This document shows positions 15,837 through 26,267 of a stretch of DNA of 43,571 nucleotides, piece by piece (within the stretch, counting starts at the first letter, position 1; each line of letters opens with the position of its first letter). The stretch is from NCBI RefSeq assembly GCF_014873765.1, contig NZ_JADBGG010000035.1, forward strand, positions 1-43,571, written 5' to 3'. The notes below the pieces were generated by a model. That model was given only the letters and a program-made list of their open reading frames with translations. It was not told the origin of the DNA and made no database searches. This DNA is from Desulfomicrobium macestii. GTDB lineage: Bacteria > Desulfobacterota > Desulfovibrionia > Desulfovibrionales > Desulfomicrobiaceae. The position numbers were made by a program, and so were the translations under genes.

Positions 15837-18011
15837 ATGAGCACCATTTCGGGCGAAGTCGTCACCGTCGTCTACCACAATCCTGAAAACGGCTACGTCA
15901 TCGCGCGCGTGGATTCTCCGTCCGAACCCGGCCAGATCAACGTGGTCGGGCTTCTGGGCGACGTGGCTCCGGGCGAATCCCTGCGCATGTCGGGCGAGTG
16001 GGTCGAGCACCCCAAGTTCGGGCGGCAGTTCAAGGCCGATACCTGCGAACATCTTCTGCCCGCGTCCATAAACGGCATTCGCCGCTTTCTGGGCTCCGGG
16101 GCGATCAAGGGCATCGGCGAGAAGACCGCCGACCGCATGATCAGCCGTTTCGGCAGCCAGATTCTCGACATCATGGATTCGGATCCCGAGCAGCTTCTTG
16201 AAGTGGAGGGCATCGGCCCGGCCAAGCTCAGGACCATCATTTCATCCTGGCAGGAGAAGCGCGAGGTGCGCGGGCTCATGCTTTTCCTGCAGACTCACGG
16301 AGTGGCCACGACCTTCGCCCACCGGATTTTCCGCCATTACGGGGTGAACGCCGTGCAGCGTCTGCGCGCCAATCCATACGATCTGGCCTATGACATCCAT
16401 GGCATCGGTTTTCGCACCGCCGACGAGGTGGCGCTCAAACTCGGCTTTGCCGAGGACGCGCCGCAGCGTCTGGAGGCCGGGGTGGAGTATTGCCTGCGTC
16501 AGGTGGCCGACGGGGCCGGGCACATGTTCCTGCCGCGTCCGGTCCTGGCGGAGGAGGCGGCCAAGCTGCTGGGCTGTCATGATCTGGAGCTCATCGAGGA
16601 ACAGATCGACGCTCTGGCCGAACGCAAGCGCCTGGTCATCGAGCCCCTGCCGGAGAAGGGCGTGGCCGAGGCCGTTTTCCTGACCTATTTCTACCGGACC
16701 GAGCGCGAGATTTCGTCGCGCCTGCAGGGGCTGCTCGATCACGTCAGCCGCATCGCCCCGGAGAAGATTTCAAGGGCCGTGGAGCACGAGGAGCAGCGTC
16801 AGTCCCTGACCCTGTCGGAAGAGCAGCGGGCCGCGGTGGAGTCGGCCTGCGGGCACAAGGTTTCGATCATCACGGGCGGGCCGGGCACGGGCAAAACGAC
16901 GATCACGCGTGTCGTGGTGCGGGCCTTGAAGGCCCTGGGGCTGAAGATTTCCCTGGCCGCACCCACGGGCCGGGCCGCCAAGCGCCTGGCCGAGGCCACC
17001 GGATTCACGGCCACGACCCTGCACCGGTTGCTGCGCTATCAGCCGGCCACGGGGTTTGAATTCAACGAGGAGAAGAAGCTTTCCGCCGACGTCATGGTCG
17101 TGGACGAGGTCTCCATGCTCGACTGCGGTCTGTGCCTGTCGCTTCTGCGGGCGCTGCCCCTGACCTGCCGCCTGGTTTTCGTCGGCGACGAGAATCAGCT
17201 GCCTTCGGTGGGCGCGGGCAATGTGCTCGGAGACATGATCGAGAGCGGCGTGATTCCGGCCGTGCGGCTGACGCACATCTACCGCCAGGCGCGGGAGAGC
17301 ATGATCGTGGTCAACGCGCACCGCATCAATGAAGGCGAATTTCCCCTGGGCAGCCCGCATGCTCCGCCCAAGGCCGATTTTTTCTGGGTCGAAAAGGAGA
17401 ACCTGCTCGAATTGCAGGCCCTGGTCCTGCGTATGGTCTGCGAGCGCATCCCCGAAGCGTACGGGCTTGATCCCATGACCGACGTGCAGGTGCTGACGCC
17501 CATGCACAAGGGCGAGGTGGGGACCATCGCCTTGAACCGCCTCCTGCAGGAGCGCCTCAATCCGCAGGGGCGGGAACTTTTGCGCGGGCAGCGGGCCTAC
17601 CGGGTCGGGGATCGCATCCTGCAGCTCAGGAACAACTACGACAAGGAAGTCTTCAACGGCGACCTGGGGCGCATACTCGGCTTCGATCCGGAGGATGAGA
17701 CCCTGGTCGCGGAATTTGACGGCCGGGAGGTGGAGTATGGTTTCGATGAGCTTGACGAGATAGGTCTCGCCTACGCCATCAGCGTGCACAAGAGCCAGGG
17801 CAGCGAATATCCGGCCGTGGTCATGCCGGTGGTTTCGCAGCATTACATGCTCCTGCAGCGCAACCTGATCTATACCGGATTGACCCGGGCCAGGAAGCTG
17901 GCCGTGCTCATGGGCTCGCGTCGGGCCATGCACATGGGACTGGGCAACGAGCGCGGTCGGCAGCGTCACACGTCCCTGGCCGTGCGTCTGGCAAAAGAGC
18001 ATCAAATCTGA
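15837..18011 (+). CDS. recD2: RecD2-type ATP-dependent 5'-3' DNA helicase
   Basis: This 724-aa SF1B helicase is of the RecD2 group, found in bacteria independently of RecBC. It has an N-terminal OB-like domain, tandem helix-hairpin-helix repeats (about 75-200) and Walker A GGPGTGKTT near 347. Walker B VVDEVSMLD, the GDENQLPSVGAGN motif and the C-terminal SH3/UvrD-like segment with YAISVHKSQGSEYP follow. No recB or recC lies nearby. It is the last gene of the dnaX operon, and the neighbours imply a role in recombinational repair. Confidence 0.95.
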   Translation: MSTISGEVVTVVYHNPENGYVIARVDSPSEPGQINVVGLLGDVAPGESLRMSGEWVEHPKFGRQFKADTCEHLLPASINGIRRFLGSGAIKGIGEKTADRMISRFGSQILDIMDSDPEQLLEVEGIGPAKLRTIISSWQEKREVRGLMLFLQTHGVATTFAHRIFRHYGVNAVQRLRANPYDLAYDIHGIGFRTADEVALKLGFAEDAPQRLEAGVEYCLRQVADGAGHMFLPRPVLAEEAAKLLGCHDLELIEEQIDALAERKRLVIEPLPEKGVAEAVFLTYFYRTEREISSRLQGLLDHVSRIAPEKISRAVEHEEQRQSLTLSEEQRAAVESACGHKVSIITGGPGTGKTTITRVVVRALKALGLKISLAAPTGRAAKRLAEATGFTATTLHRLLRYQPATGFEFNEEKKLSADVMVVDEVSMLDCGLCLSLLRALPLTCRLVFVGDENQLPSVGAGNVLGDMIESGVIPAVRLTHIYRQARESMIVVNAHRINEGEFPLGSPHAPPKADFFWVEKENLLELQALVLRMVCERIPEAYGLDPMTDVQVLTPMHKGEVGTIALNRLLQERLNPQGRELLRGQRAYRVGDRILQLRNNYDKEVFNGDLGRILGFDPEDETLVAEFDGREVEYGFDELDEIGLAYAISVHKSQGSEYPAVVMPVVSQHYMLLQRNLIYTGLTRARKLAVLMGSRRAMHMGLGNERGRQRHTSLAVRLAKEHQI

Positions 18012-18074
18012 TCCAAGGGGCTGAAAGAACGGGTGAATGGGGCCGAAATCCCGGATTTGGGTGCGTGAGATGCG

Positions 18075-18103
18075 TTGACAGGCCCGTGAAAGCTTGTCTA
18101 TGG
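18075..18103 (+). promoter_or_regulatory. Promoter of tRNA-Leu
   Basis: A perfect TTGACA (18075-18080) is followed after 16-17 nt by TCTATG/CTATGG, ending about 18 nt before the tRNA. The -10 is poor but the position fits. Confidence 0.55.
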
Positions 18104-18120
18104 AGTCTCTTTTGTGGATT

Positions 18121-18203
18121 GCGGGTGTGGCGGAACGGTAAACGCATCAGCCTTAGGAGCTGACGCCAAAAGCTTGTAGGTTCGAATCCTATCGCCCGCA
18201 CCA
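18121..18203 (+). tRNA. tRNA-Leu (anticodon TAG)
   Basis: An 83-nt class II tRNA. The acceptor GCGGGTG pairs with CGCCCGC. The anticodon stem-loop TCAGC-CTTAGGA-GCTGA carries TAG. A longer variable arm (CGCCAAAAGCTTG), T loop TTCGAAT and an encoded CCA end are visible. It reads CUA and probably other CUN leucine codons. It lies between recD2 and tig with its own promoter. Confidence 0.95.
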
Positions 18204-18385
18204 AAAAAATGACAGGTCCCGGACCAGAGGCTTCAATGCCCGCGATGCCAGGGACAAGACAATTCGGACGTACTGAGGAAATGACGGGAACGGGCACGCC
18301 GAGGGACAAAGCCCAGGCCCGCCTCTCGCGAAATATCGATTATCCGGGCCCCCGAGGGAGCGCCCATCACCTAAGGAGTGGAGTC

Positions 18386-19693
18386 ATGGAATACAAAGTC
18401 GAAGAACTTTCCCCGGTCAAGCGCAAGGTGGCGGTGGAAGTGAGCGTCGAGGAAGTGCATGCCGCGTTGGCCGCTACCGTGGCCCTGTACCGCAAGGGTG
18501 CGGAAATCAAGGGTTTCCGCAAGGGCAAGGTCCCGTCCTCCGTGGTCGAGGCCAAGTACCGTAAGCAGATTTACGGCGAAGCCACGACCGACCTGATCAA
18601 CTATCATATCAATGATATCCTGGGCGAACTCAAGCTCTCCCCCCTGTCCCGCATCGATGTCGATGCCAAGGAAATGGAGCGGGACGAGAATTTTTCCTAT
18701 TCCTTTTCCTTTGAAATCGCGCCTTCCTTCGACCTGCCCGAGTACAAAGGCCTGGCCGTCGAGGAGGAGGACGTCGTCGTCGATCCGCAGCAGGTCGAGG
18801 ACGTCATCGAGCGCATCCGTCAGAACATGGCCAAGACCGTGATCATCAAGGAAGAGCGTCCCGCAGTCACCGGCGACATCGCGGTCATCGACTTCCAGGC
18901 CTTCCAGGACGGGGCCGCCATGGAAGGAATCGCCGCCAACAAGTTTGAGCTTCCCCTGGGCGAAGGCAATTCCCTGCCCGAATTCGAGGACATCGTCATC
19001 GGCATGACTCCCGGCGAAAGCAAGGAAAGCGAACTGACTTTCCCCGCGGATTTCATCAACGACAAGTTGGCCGGCCAGACCGTGTCCATGCAGGTCACCC
19101 TGCATGCCATCAAGGTTCGCGACCTGCCCGAGGTCAACGATGACTTCGCCGAGCTTGCCGGCGGCTACACCTCCGTGCAGGATTTGAAGGACGCCATCGA
19201 GAAGTCCTACGTTTCGACCCGCAAGCAGCTGGTCAAGGGCGACGCTCAGAAGAAGCTCCTGGACGGCATCAAGGCCGAAGTCAGCTTCGAGCTGCCGCAG
19301 AGCATCGTCGAAGAGCAGATCGACAAGCAGATCGTCGAGCTGCAGGGCAAGCTTGAGCGTCAGGGCAAGAGCCTTGATTCCCTGGGCCGCACTCCCGCCG
19401 AGCTCCGCGAAGAGAACCGCGCCCAGGCCGAGGACGTGGTCAAGTCGTCCCTGGTGCTCCTGGCCATCGCCAACGCCGAAAATCTGACGGTCGATCCCCA
19501 GGAAGTGGATATGGTCCTGCAGAAGATGGCCGCGTCCACCGGTCAGGACTTCCACTCCATCAAGGATTACTACGAGCAGCACAATCTGATGATCCCGCTC
19601 AAGGATCGGGTTCTGGCCGACAAGGCCATGGAACTTATTTACGAAAACGCCACGGTGACCACGGTTCCCCCGGCAGCAGCCCCGAACGCATAG
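18386..19693 (+). CDS. tig: Trigger factor
   Basis: This 435-aa ribosome-bound chaperone and prolyl isomerase meets nascent chains at the exit tunnel. The N-terminal ribosome-binding domain carries the signature GFRKGKVP (about 44-51). The FKBP-like PPIase domain (about 150-240) shows GDIAVIDFQAF and a LPEFEDIVIGM stretch. The helical chaperone arms are complete to the Pro/Ala tail. The open frame extends upstream, but the ATG at 18386 has AAGGAG and matches family N termini. It precedes clpP and clpX as in many bacteria, but a strong terminator separates it from clpP. Confidence 0.96.
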   Translation: MEYKVEELSPVKRKVAVEVSVEEVHAALAATVALYRKGAEIKGFRKGKVPSSVVEAKYRKQIYGEATTDLINYHINDILGELKLSPLSRIDVDAKEMERDENFSYSFSFEIAPSFDLPEYKGLAVEEEDVVVDPQQVEDVIERIRQNMAKTVIIKEERPAVTGDIAVIDFQAFQDGAAMEGIAANKFELPLGEGNSLPEFEDIVIGMTPGESKESELTFPADFINDKLAGQTVSMQVTLHAIKVRDLPEVNDDFAELAGGYTSVQDLKDAIEKSYVSTRKQLVKGDAQKKLLDGIKAEVSFELPQSIVEEQIDKQIVELQGKLERQGKSLDSLGRTPAELREENRAQAEDVVKSSLVLLAIANAENLTVDPQEVDMVLQKMAASTGQDFHSIKDYYEQHNLMIPLKDRVLADKAMELIYENATVTTVPPAAAPNA

Positions 19694-19701
19694 TTTCGTG
19701 G

Positions 19702-19732
19702 GGGGCCGGGCTTGACCCGGCCCCTTTTCTTT
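19702..19732 (+). terminator. Terminator after tig
   Basis: GGGGCCGGG pairs perfectly with CCCGGCCCC around CTTGA, followed by a T-rich tail (TTTTCTTTT). It begins 8 nt past the tig stop. Confidence 0.9.
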
Positions 19733-19810
19733 TCCGGGAAGTCCGCGTTCAATCTGGCAGGCAATGTGCAGGTCAAGGCGGGTGACCCGCGACTCCCCCG
19801 CACACAGCCC

Positions 19811-19838
19811 TTGACACCCTGCCCCGGATCGTTATTTT
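19811..19838 (+). promoter_or_regulatory. Candidate promoter of clpP
   Basis: TTGACA (19811-19816), a 16-nt spacer and TATTTT (19833-19838), about 47 nt before the clpP start. This is a sigma-70-like layout; I see no CIRCE or sigma-32 consensus. Confidence 0.6.
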
Positions 19839-19884
19839 TCAAATCTTTGGTGTCAGTCCCCATTTTTGTTTTTTAGGAGCTTTC

Positions 19885-20481
19885 ATGGTCAGTAATTCCG
19901 TATTCGTCATTGAAAACACCGGCCGCGGCGAGCGGATGTACGATATCTATTCCCGCCTGCTCAAGGACCGCATCGTGCTTCTGGGCACTCCCATCGACGA
20001 TCACGTCGCCAACTCCATCTGCGCCCAGCTGCTTTTTCTGGAGTCGGAGAATCCGGAGAAGCAGATCTACATGTACATCAACTCTCCTGGCGGGGCAGTG
20101 ACGGCCGGCATGGCCATCTATGACACCATGCAGTACATCTCCGCGCCCGTGGCTACCCTGTGCATCGGCCAGGCCGCGAGCATGGCGGCGGTGCTCCTGG
20201 CGGCCGGCGAGAAGGGCATGCGCTACACGCTGCCTCATTCGCGCATCATGATCCATCAGCCCATGGGCGGATTTCAGGGCCAGGCGACGGACATCGCCAT
20301 CCAGGCCAAGGAGATCATCCGGCTGCGCGGTGAATTGAACGGGATTTTGGCCAGTCACACCGGCCAGACGCTGGAGAAGGTCGAGCAGGACACGGAACGG
20401 GACTATTTCATGAGCGGGGAAGAAGCCTGCACTTACGGTCTCATCGATCAGGTTCTGGCCTCCCGCAAGGAACTTGAATAG
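19885..20481 (+). CDS. clpP: ATP-dependent Clp protease proteolytic subunit
   Basis: This 198-aa serine peptidase forms the tetradecameric chamber that degrades proteins fed by ClpX or ClpA. The nucleophile S99 sits in [12 protein letters not shown]124 in MIHQPMGG and D172 in DTERDYFMS, completing the triad. The N terminus is short, with little or no propeptide. TAGGAGC precedes the ATG at 19885. clpX follows after 32 nt. Confidence 0.97.
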   Translation: MVSNSVFVIENTGRGERMYDIYSRLLKDRIVLLGTPIDDHVANSICAQLLFLESENPEKQIYMYINSPGGAVTAGMAIYDTMQYISAPVATLCIGQAASMAAVLLAAGEKGMRYTLPHSRIMIHQPMGGFQGQATDIAIQAKEIIRLRGELNGILASHTGQTLEKVEQDTERDYFMSGEEACTYGLIDQVLASRKELE

Positions 20482-20513
20482 ATTCAGGAATTTTTTAGAA
20501 TTTTGAGGTAACC

Positions 20514-21764
20514 ATGGCGGAAAGAAAAAAAAGAACCGGCAAGGATCTGACCTGCTCTTTTTGTGGCAAGGGACAGGACGAAGTGCTGAGGCTCATTGCC
20601 GGTCCGGATGTATACATCTGCAATGAATGCATTGCCCTGTGCGATGACATCTTGAAAAATGACAATCGCAAGGAAGATCTTGATTCCTCGGACATACCGT
20701 TGCCCCAGGAGATCAAGGCCGCCCTGGATGATTACGTGGTCGGACAGGACGACGCCAAGAAGATCCTGTCCGTGGCCGTGTACAACCACTACAAGCGCAT
20801 CAAGTATCACTCCCTGGTCAAGGATGACGTGGAGCTCGACAAGAGCAACATCCTCCTGATCGGCCCCACGGGTTCCGGCAAGACCCTGCTGGCCCAGACC
20901 CTGGCGCGCATCCTGAAGGTGCCCTTCGCCATCGCCGACGCCACGACGCTGACCGAGGCCGGGTATGTGGGCGAGGACGTGGAGAACATCCTGGTCCAGC
21001 TGGTACAGAACGCCGACTACAATCTGGAGTCGGCGGCCAAGGGCATCATCTACGTGGACGAGATCGACAAGATTTCGCGCAAGTCCGACAGTCCGTCCAT
21101 CACCCGCGACGTGTCCGGCGAAGGCGTGCAGCAGGCGCTTTTGAAGATCATCGAAGGGACCGTGGCCAACATCCCCCCCAAGGGCGGCCGCAAGCATCCG
21201 CAGCAGGAATTCATCCGCCTCGACACCTCGAACATTCTTTTCATTGTCGGCGGTGCCTTCATCGGACTGGACGACATGGTCAAGCAGCGCGTTCAGGGTT
21301 CGAGCATGGGTTTTGGCGCCAAGATGCGCCGCAAGCAGGATGACAACACCGACAGCCTGCTCAAGCAGGTTCACCCCATGGACTTGATCCGTTTCGGACT
21401 TATTCCTGAATTTACAGGGCGCATTTCGGTCATCACTTCCCTCACCGAACTCAACGAGGAAGATCTGATGCGCATCCTGCAGGAACCCAAAAACGCTCTG
21501 GTAAAACAGTATCAGAAGATGTTCGAGCTTGAGAACGTGGAACTCAAATTCACGCACAATGCCCTGAAGGCCCTGGCCTCCAAGGCGATCAAGCTGGAAA
21601 CCGGGGCGCGAGGCCTCAGGTCCGTGATGGAATCCATCATGCTTGACATCATGTACACTCTCCCGTCCACCAAGGACGTCACCGAGTGCGTAATCAACAA
21701 GGCCGTGGTGGAAGAGGGCAAGGAACCTTTGCTCCTGTTCAAACCCGAGGCCAAGAGCGCCTGA
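20514..21764 (+). CDS. clpX: ATP-dependent unfoldase subunit ClpX
   Basis: This 416-aa AAA+ unfoldase recognises tagged substrates and passes them to ClpP. The N-terminal zinc-binding domain has C14, C17, C36 and C39. Walker A is GPTGSGKT (117-124). The pore-1 GYVG motif, Walker B with VDEIDK, the RKH-type loop and the ClpP-docking tripeptide MGF (265-267, replacing IGF) are present. Sensor motifs and the C-terminal small domain are complete. It is cotranscribed with clpP and followed 35 nt later by lon. Confidence 0.97.
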   Translation: MAERKKRTGKDLTCSFCGKGQDEVLRLIAGPDVYICNECIALCDDILKNDNRKEDLDSSDIPLPQEIKAALDDYVVGQDDAKKILSVAVYNHYKRIKYHSLVKDDVELDKSNILLIGPTGSGKTLLAQTLARILKVPFAIADATTLTEAGYVGEDVENILVQLVQNADYNLESAAKGIIYVDEIDKISRKSDSPSITRDVSGEGVQQALLKIIEGTVANIPPKGGRKHPQQEFIRLDTSNILFIVGGAFIGLDDMVKQRVQGSSMGFGAKMRRKQDDNTDSLLKQVHPMDLIRFGLIPEFTGRISVITSLTELNEEDLMRILQEPKNALVKQYQKMFELENVELKFTHNALKALASKAIKLETGARGLRSVMESIMLDIMYTLPSTKDVTECVINKAVVEEGKEPLLLFKPEAKSA

Positions 21765-21799
21765 CCATCCGTGGTCGGCCAAGACCCGCGAGATCAACC

Positions 21800-24247
21800 A
21801 TGACCGATGCCATAGTTTTTGAAAAATCCACTCACGGGAGCATGATCCTTCCGGTCATGTCCCTGCGCGAAGTGGTCATGTTCCCCAAGTCCATAGTGCC
21901 TCTTTTCGTGGGCCGGGATTCCTCCATCAAGGCCATCGAGATGGCCCTGGACAGATACGAGAAGAGGATTTTTCTGGTTGCCCAGAAAGATCCCGGACAG
22001 GAACGACCCGACGTGGAAGGCCTCTATGAAGTGGGCACGGTCAGCAAGGTCTTGCAGATGCTGCGTCTGCCCGACGGGACCATCAAGGTGCTCTTCGAGG
22101 GGTTGTACCGTGCGTCCTTCGACCATGAGCGCGGGCTCATGATCGAGGACGACATCCAGATGGTGCGGACCTCCGCGCTGCCGGATCTGGAAGGCAATCC
22201 CATGGAGGGCGAGGCTCTGGTCCGGGCCACCCATGAGGCGGTGGAGGAATACTCCCAGGTCAACCGCAAGCTGGCCAAGGAGACCATCCTGGCCATCACC
22301 AGCGTGTCCCAGCCCGGCCGCCTGGCCGACAGCATCGCCCCGCATCTCAAGGCTACCTACGATCGCAAGCAGGGCGTTCTCGAACTGCGCAATCCCGTCC
22401 GCCGTCTGGAGCGGGTCTATGAACTCATCCAGGAAGAGGTCGAGGTCTTTTCCCTGGAGAAGAAGATCAAGGGCCGGGTCAAGAAGCAGATGGAGGAGAA
22501 TCAGAAGGATTACTACCTCGGCGAGCAGCTCAAAGCCATCCACAAGGAGATGGGCCGGGATTTCGATCCCAAGGCGGACATGGAGGAGCTCGAAGTCCAG
22601 CTCAAGGAAAAGGACATGCCCGAGGAGGCTCGCGCCAAGGCCATGGCCGAGATGAAGAAGCTGCGCCAGACCCCGCCGTCCTCGGCCGAGTACGCGGTGC
22701 TGCGCAATTACGTGGACTGGATTCTGGCCCTGCCCTGGAACGTGGTCCGCGACGTGGACATCGACATAAAGCAGGCGCAGAAAATTTTGGATGACGACCA
22801 TTACGGCCTTGAAAAGCCCAAGGAGCGCATTCTCGAATACCTGGCCGTGCAGGCCCTGGTCAAAAAATTGCGCGGTCCCATTCTTTGCCTGGTCGGCCCT
22901 CCCGGCGTTGGAAAGACCTCCCTGGCCAAGTCCATCGCCCGGGCCACGGGGCGCGAATTCGTGCGCCTGTCGCTGGGCGGTGTGCGTGACGAGGCCGAGA
23001 TCCGCGGTCATCGCCGGACCTATGTCGGGGCTCTGCCGGGCAAGATCATCCAGTCGCTCAAGCGTGTCTCGACCAACAATCCGGTCTTCTGCCTGGACGA
23101 GGTCGACAAGATGAGCATGGACTTCAGGGGAGACCCTTCGGCCGCGCTTCTTGAAGTTCTCGATCCGGAACAGAACAGCGCCTTCAACGACCATTATCTG
23201 GACATGGACTACGACTTGTCCCAGGTCTTTTTCATCACCACGGCCAATTCGCTCCAGACCATTCCGCTGCCCTTGCAGGACCGCATGGAGATCATCACCA
23301 TCCCCGGCTATCTTGAGACGGAGAAGGAACGCATCGCCTCGGATTTCCTGCTGCCCAAGCAGCTTGAGCAGCATGGCCTCAAGTCTGAAAATCTGAGCAT
23401 GTCCAAGGGCGCGATCCTTGAGATCATCCGCCGCTACACCCGCGAATCCGGCGTGCGCAACATGGAGCGCGAGCTGGCCTCGGTCTGCCGCAAGGTGGCC
23501 AGGGCCCTGGTGGAAGAGGGGGACATGGACAAGACCGTGGCGGTGACCAAGTCCATGCTTGGCTCCTATCTTGGCGTACCCAAGGTTCGCCATGGCCAGC
23601 GCGAGGAGGAGGCCCAGGTCGGTGTGGCCACGGGTCTGGCCTGGACCCAGGTCGGCGGGGAGCTGCTTTTTGTGGAAGTGGCGCTCATGCCCGGCACGGG
23701 CAAGATCGAGATCACCGGCAAGCTTGGCGACGTCATGCAGGAGTCGGCCAAGGCGGCCATCAGCTACATCCGCTCCCGCTCGGAGTTCTTCGGGCTGCGC
23801 AAGGATTTCTACAAGGAAATCGACACCCACATCCACGTGCCCGAAGGAGCCACCCCCAAGGACGGGCCCTCGGCCGGGATTACGCTGGCCACCTGTCTGG
23901 CCTCGGCCTTGCTTGACATTCCCGTCAGGAACGACGTGGCCATGACCGGGGAAATCACCCTGCGCGGCCGGGTTCTGCCCATCGGCGGGGTGCGCGACAA
24001 GCTTCTGGCCGCGCATCGCGGTCTCATCACGCGGGTTCTGCTGCCCAAGGAAAACGAGCGGGATCTGAAGGAAGTGCCCAAGGTCATCCTGAAGGACCTT
24101 GAGATAGTGTTCGTCGAGAACATGGATCAGGTGTTGTGCGAGGCCTTGAAGGATGTCACCATGGAGACGCTTTTCTGTCCTTCCGCCGACATCATCCCGG
24201 TCTCCAAGGCACTGCACAAGGGACATGAGTTCTCAAGTCCGCAATAA
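21800..24247 (+). CDS. lon: ATP-dependent protease Lon
   Basis: This 815-aa LonA protease fuses substrate-binding, AAA+ and protease domains. The N domain (about 10-205) begins with [20 protein letters not shown]. Walker A GPPGVGKT lies near 364. The protease domain has S691 in [10 protein letters not shown] and K734 in [13 protein letters not shown], the catalytic dyad with the same 43-residue spacing as E. coli Lon. The ATG at 21800 is preceded by GAGAT; the frame stays open upstream into clpX but without a better site. It is probably cotranscribed with clpX and ends at a strong terminator. Confidence 0.96.
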   Translation: MTDAIVFEKSTHGSMILPVMSLREVVMFPKSIVPLFVGRDSSIKAIEMALDRYEKRIFLVAQKDPGQERPDVEGLYEVGTVSKVLQMLRLPDGTIKVLFEGLYRASFDHERGLMIEDDIQMVRTSALPDLEGNPMEGEALVRATHEAVEEYSQVNRKLAKETILAITSVSQPGRLADSIAPHLKATYDRKQGVLELRNPVRRLERVYELIQEEVEVFSLEKKIKGRVKKQMEENQKDYYLGEQLKAIHKEMGRDFDPKADMEELEVQLKEKDMPEEARAKAMAEMKKLRQTPPSSAEYAVLRNYVDWILALPWNVVRDVDIDIKQAQKILDDDHYGLEKPKERILEYLAVQALVKKLRGPILCLVGPPGVGKTSLAKSIARATGREFVRLSLGGVRDEAEIRGHRRTYVGALPGKIIQSLKRVSTNNPVFCLDEVDKMSMDFRGDPSAALLEVLDPEQNSAFNDHYLDMDYDLSQVFFITTANSLQTIPLPLQDRMEIITIPGYLETEKERIASDFLLPKQLEQHGLKSENLSMSKGAILEIIRRYTRESGVRNMERELASVCRKVARALVEEGDMDKTVAVTKSMLGSYLGVPKVRHGQREEEAQVGVATGLAWTQVGGELLFVEVALMPGTGKIEITGKLGDVMQESAKAAISYIRSRSEFFGLRKDFYKEIDTHIHVPEGATPKDGPSAGITLATCLASALLDIPVRNDVAMTGEITLRGRVLPIGGVRDKLLAAHRGLITRVLLPKENERDLKEVPKVILKDLEIVFVENMDQVLCEALKDVTMETLFCPSADIIPVSKALHKGHEFSSPQ

Positions 24248-24270
24248 CGCGACGTTTCCGAAACAATTTC

Positions 24271-24305
24271 GAAAACCCCCACCGCTTCCGCGCTGGGGGT
24301 TTTCG
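24271..24305. terminator. Terminator between convergent lon and methyltransferase genes
   Basis: GAAAACCCCCA pairs with TGGGGGTTTTC around a 12-nt loop. The A and T tracts on the two sides let it work in both directions, which suits its position between two convergent genes. Confidence 0.85.
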
Positions 24306-24332
24306 TTTGTATTGGGCCGGGCGGGTGCGTGT

Positions 24333-25121
24333 TCAAGGCATGCGGTAGACCCAGACTGGTTTGTCTTCGCGGTTGCGCAGCACGACAAGAGGTTCAAGGG
24401 CCGACGCCTCGAATTCCAGGCTGACCAGCCAGGAACCGGGCGAAAGTTCACGCAGGGCTTTTTCTGTCGCGGGGCCCATGCTTTCGGGGCGCTGGAACAT
24501 GTAGACCATGGAGTAGCCCGACCAGTCGGCTTTCCAGATGTCTCCGTGGCGCACTCGGGCGAAGGGGCAGCGCCAGGCGCACACGATGCGCAGGGGCCAG
24601 CTTTTTTCCAGTCCGTCGATCTGCGCCATGGGGTAGACACGGTACAGTTCGAAAAGCCCGTTGCCCACTCCGCAGCCTGCGTCCAGAATGCGATCCGTGC
24701 ACTTGAGCGGCGCGATCTTGTCCAGGCCGTCCAGAATGCCCTTGGGAGTGGGGAACAGCGGAGCATCCCGCCACGCGCTCATGGGATAGAGGAGCAGCAG
24801 AAGGCCGAGCGGGATGAGCCAGATCCAGGGCGGAAGCCCGGTCCCGAGGTTTGATGCGGCCAGGGACAGGGGGAAGCCGGCGGCGATGAAAAATTTGCGC
24901 CAGACGGAGACGGCCATGGAACTGGCCGCGAGTCCAAGGCTCGTGGCCAGGGTCAGGCTCCACGGAATTGGAGTTTGCAGGGCGTGCAGGCCCAGGAACA
25001 GCGCCCAGCAGGCACCCCAGGTCACAAGCGCGGGCAGCGGCCAGGGCAGCCCCACGAGGCGTCCTTGAGAACTCTTTGCGTCGCCTTTTTCGGGCGTGGG
25101 CCGGGTTTTGGGTCTGGTCAT
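24333..25121 (-). CDS. Membrane-anchored class I SAM-dependent methyltransferase
   Basis: This 262-aa protein has two or three hydrophobic helices in its first half (about residues 22-110), then a Rossmann methyltransferase domain. The SAM-binding motif DAGCGVGNG (about 147-155) is clear. The target is not identifiable; the membrane anchor suggests a lipid, quinone or membrane-protein substrate. I use the ATG at 25121; a longer version would need a TTG near 25178 with no clear site. It is divergent from the DedA-like gene, with a 135-nt gap that may hold promoters for both. Confidence 0.8.
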   Translation of the reverse strand: MTRPKTRPTPEKGDAKSSQGRLVGLPWPLPALVTWGACWALFLGLHALQTPIPWSLTLATSLGLAASSMAVSVWRKFFIAAGFPLSLAASNLGTGLPPWIWLIPLGLLLLLYPMSAWRDAPLFPTPKGILDGLDKIAPLKCTDRILDAGCGVGNGLFELYRVYPMAQIDGLEKSWPLRIVCAWRCPFARVRHGDIWKADWSGYSMVYMFQRPESMGPATEKALRELSPGSWLVSLEFEASALEPLVVLRNREDKPVWVYRMP

Positions 25122-25256
25122 GATATTTCCGGGAAAATGGTGAACTTTCGGACCGGACTTTGCGGGAAACGAGGGCAAAAGAAAAGCGGCGCGGGAGCAT
25201 GAGGCGCGAGTTTTTTTGTTGTGGTCCCGGCTCTTTTATGCTGGTCTGCCAGCGCA

Positions 25257-25898
25257 ATGAAACACGAAGCTTCCACCACCGCCCCGGACGATCTGGCCCA
25301 GGCCCGCGCCACGCGCAACCCCTTGCGCAAGCTCTACCACTGGACCCTGCACTGGGCCGCCACGCCTTACGCCCTGCCGGCTCTGGTGCTCCTGTCCTTT
25401 GCCGAGAGCTCCTTTTTCCCGGTGCCGCCCGATGTACTGCTCATCGCCCTGTGCTTTTCGACGCCCGGACGCTGGTTCAAACTGGCCGCGTGGTGCACCG
25501 CGGCCTCGGTCGTGGGTGGATTGCTCGGGTATTTCATCGGCTGGGGGCTTTGGGAGACGGTAGGCCTGCCCATCGTGCGCATGTATCATGGGGAGGCCGT
25601 GGTCGAGATGGTCCGCGTCTGGTACGAAAATTACGGTTTTTTCGGCGTGCTGGTCGCCGCGGTGACGCCCATCCCGTACAAGGTCTTCACCATAGCTTCG
25701 GGCATGATGAGTTTTGATCTGGGCCAATTCGTGCTGGCTTCGGTACTGGGCAGGGCAACGCGCTTTTTCCTGGTGGCCGGGCTCATCCGTCTGTTCGGGG
25801 CGCGCATCAAGCCTTTCATGGAAAGGCATTTCGAGCTGGCCGCCTCGGCCCTGGTCGTCCTGGCCATTCTGGGCTTTGCGGCCATCAAATATCTTTAG
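25257..25898 (+). CDS. DedA/YqaA-family (VTT domain) inner-membrane protein
   Basis: This 213-aa protein has several membrane helices. FAESSFFPVPPDVLLIAL (about 49-66) and the later TPIPYKVFTIASG motif are typical of the YqaA branch of the DedA/VTT family, now linked to lipid-carrier or phospholipid flipping and membrane-potential maintenance. The arginine in the GRATRFF stretch is conserved in the family. The ribosome-binding site is weak; an in-frame GTG at 25221 is an alternative start. It ends 44 nt from the convergent ABM-domain gene. Confidence 0.88.
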   Translation: MKHEASTTAPDDLAQARATRNPLRKLYHWTLHWAATPYALPALVLLSFAESSFFPVPPDVLLIALCFSTPGRWFKLAAWCTAASVVGGLLGYFIGWGLWETVGLPIVRMYHGEAVVEMVRVWYENYGFFGVLVAAVTPIPYKVFTIASGMMSFDLGQFVLASVLGRATRFFLVAGLIRLFGARIKPFMERHFELAASALVVLAILGFAAIKYL

Positions 25899-25942
25899 CC
25901 GAGTCAGGCCGCAATGGACGTGTCCGGTCGGCCCGGATTGCG

Positions 25943-26242
25943 TCAGGCAGCAGGCCAGATTTTGGTCAGAACGCGCATGCTCTTGCTTTCCACCCAGGGG
26001 GCGGTTGAGAGCGCATAGTCCTTGAAATGGGGCGTTGAGCGGTGCACATCGTAAAACGTGGCCGCATCGGTGTAGGTTTCGTAGAGGGTGAAGTTGGCCG
26101 GATTTTCGGGATCCTGCAGAATTTCAAACCCGAGACAACCTTCTTCCCTGGTGACTGAATTATTCCCCTGCCGCATCACCGCCTCTCGAAAATCATCGGC
26201 GAATTCCTTCCTGGTCACGACATCCACAATGACGACGAACAT
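25943..26242 (-). CDS. Antibiotic biosynthesis monooxygenase (ABM) domain protein
   Basis: This 99-aa single ABM domain of the YgiN-like putative quinol monooxygenase group is a dimeric ferredoxin-like fold. Visible signatures are REEGCLGFEILQDPENPANFTLYETYTD and the late HFKDY segment. The family acts on quinols or other small aromatics or serves as an oxygen/quinone stress protein; the substrate is unknown. GGAGGA lies upstream of the ATG. It follows the small Cys-rich gene by 25 nt on the same strand, so the two are probably cotranscribed. Confidence 0.88.
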   Translation of the reverse strand: MFVVIVDVVTRKEFADDFREAVMRQGNNSVTREEGCLGFEILQDPENPANFTLYETYTDAATFYDVHRSTPHFKDYALSTAPWVESKSMRVLTKIWPAA

Positions 26243-26267
26243 GAACTGCTTCCTCCGGCGCCGATGA

